From: Chloroflexota bacterium
GTDB taxonomy: Bacteria > Chloroflexota > Dehalococcoidia > JAUQQI01
Assembly (NCBI GenBank): GCA_030549955.1
Contig: JAUQQI010000074.1
Location: 1 to 6,430 of the forward strand
DNA length: 6,430 bases
Reading direction: 5' to 3'
The translations under genes and the position numbers were made by a program. This document shows positions 5,713 to 6,430 of the stretch, piece after piece (the stretch's first letter is position 1; each line of letters opens with the position of its first letter). The notes beneath the pieces are model-generated. The model was not told where the DNA came from. It saw nothing but the letters and a program-made list of their open reading frames with translations, and did no database searches.

Positions 5713-6430
5713 ATGCGAAGGACGGCAAGAATCGGGGCGGCTCAGGTGGCGCCGGTCTTGTTCGACGTCGAGGCAACCCTGGAAAAGACTTTGAAGACGG
5801 TCGCCGAGGCCGGCCGGCTGGGCCTGGACCTGGTCGTTTTCCCCGAGACCTACTTTACGGCCTACCCCTACTGGCGGGGGAATGTGACGGTCAGGCAGTC
5901 GACGGAGCTGGCGGTCCGAATGATGGAGTCGGCGGTTCGGTGGAACGGTCCGGAGATGGAGGCCCTGGCCCGGGCGGCCCGGGAAGCCGGGACCAATGTC
6001 GTCATCGGCATCAATGAAAAAGATGACCGGACCGGGAGCGAAACGATTTACAACACCCTGGTCTTTATCTCCCGGGATGGCCGGGTCCTGGGCCGGCACC
6101 GGAAGCTGATGCCGACCCACTCTGAGCGGGTCTACTGGGGTATGGGGGATGCCCGGGATTTGCGGGTCTTTGATTTTGACTTTGCCCGGGTCGGGGGGCT
6201 CATCTGCTACGAGCACCACATGAGCCTGCTGCGGGCGGCGCTGGCCTTCCTGGGTGAGGAGGTGCATGTAGCCGTCTGGCCGGGCTGGTGGTCGATGCGG
6301 GGTCACCTGGGGGCCAAGTACGGGGACCCGACGAATCTGCGCTCGGAAATCGACGCCGCCATCCGGGAGTATGCGGTCGAAAACCAGGTCTTCGTGGTAA
6401 GCGCCAGCTGGTACCTGCCGCCGGAGGCGA
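5713..6430 (+). CDS. Nitrilase-superfamily C-N hydrolase (partial, C-terminus beyond window)
   Basis: These enzymes hydrolyse nitriles or amides through a Glu-Lys-Cys triad. The 239 visible residues contain all three: Glu45 in VVFPETYF (41-48), Lys131 in HRKLMPTHSERVYWG (129-143), and Cys165 in GGLICYEHHMSLLRAA (161-176). The N-terminus ARIGAAQVAPVLFD (5-18) and ENQVFVVSASWYLP (223-236) also fit. Lengths near 310-340 are usual, so about 70-100 residues are missing. PTHSERVYWG resembles the true nitrilase branch more than amidases or carbamoylases, but the motif around the cysteine is CYEHHM rather than the more familiar CWEN/CWEH, so the substrate is open. The ATG at 5713 is preceded by GGGGGG 5 nt upstream, and an in-frame TAA at 5677 limits extension. 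It is divergent from hsp20 and likely cytosolic. Confidence 0.93.
   Translation, partial: MRRTARIGAAQVAPVLFDVEATLEKTLKTVAEAGRLGLDLVVFPETYFTAYPYWRGNVTVRQSTELAVRMMESAVRWNGPEMEALARAAREAGTNVVIGINEKDDRTGSETIYNTLVFISRDGRVLGRHRKLMPTHSERVYWGMGDARDLRVFDFDFARVGGLICYEHHMSLLRAALAFLGEEVHVAVWPGWWSMRGHLGAKYGDPTNLRSEIDAAIREYAVENQVFVVSASWYLPPEA

Noticed and set aside
5171..6017. Plus-strand open frames across hsp20 and into the nitrilase start
   Set aside because: They cross two well-supported genes and the promoter gap, with no family features and no ribosome binding site.
5611..6306. Minus-strand open frame of 231 codons opposite the nitrilase gene and hsp20 promoter region
   Set aside because: Proline/arginine-rich low-complexity translation with no domain. 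The plus strand encodes a clear nitrilase with an intact triad.

Overview
The window is a gene-dense, GC-rich stretch of bacterial chromosome. Arginine is mostly CGG and the tetranucleotides CCGG and GGCC are very common. It carries seven genes in four transcription units with almost no spare DNA, and no intergenic gap exceeds about 110 bases. I see no rRNA, tRNA, CRISPR array, transposase, integrase or phage gene. The histidyl-tRNA synthetase has a six-cysteine insertion, and the phosphoglycerate mutase is the archaeal-type, cofactor-independent form. With the small heat-shock protein and a membrane-anchored ClpP-class protease, this suggests an anaerobic or thermophilic bacterial lineage. 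Chloroflexota (Dehalococcoidia-like) is my best guess, from remembered family resemblance only.

Left block (1-1730, minus strand): pgk followed 14 nt later by apgM, which runs off the left edge. These are consecutive steps of lower glycolysis/gluconeogenesis (1,3-bisphosphoglycerate to 3-phosphoglycerate to 2-phosphoglycerate). The 97-bp gap to hisS is relatively AT-rich and holds a TATAAT box for pgk and a TTGACC/TATCCT promoter for hisS.

Central block (1828-3575, plus strand): hisS, then a small dual-specificity-type phosphatase starting two bases after the hisS stop. Its 3' end overlaps by 21 nt the 3' end of the convergent protease gene.

Right block (3555-5605, minus strand): a tight operon in transcription order hsp20, rhomboid intramembrane protease, membrane-anchored SDH_sah/ClpP-class serine protease. 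This looks like a membrane protein-quality-control module led by a chaperone. Its probable transcription terminator is a hairpin inside the opposing phosphatase gene.

Right edge (5713-6430, plus strand): a nitrilase-superfamily enzyme, divergent from hsp20 and cut by the window end. The 107-bp gap holds candidate promoters for both genes. The hsp20 and hisS promoters share the same -35 sequence, 18-nt spacing and a nearly identical -10.

No wholly new system is evident. The most interesting points are the chaperone/two-protease operon, the overlapping convergent genes with an embedded antisense terminator, the matching promoters, and the hisS-phosphatase coupling.
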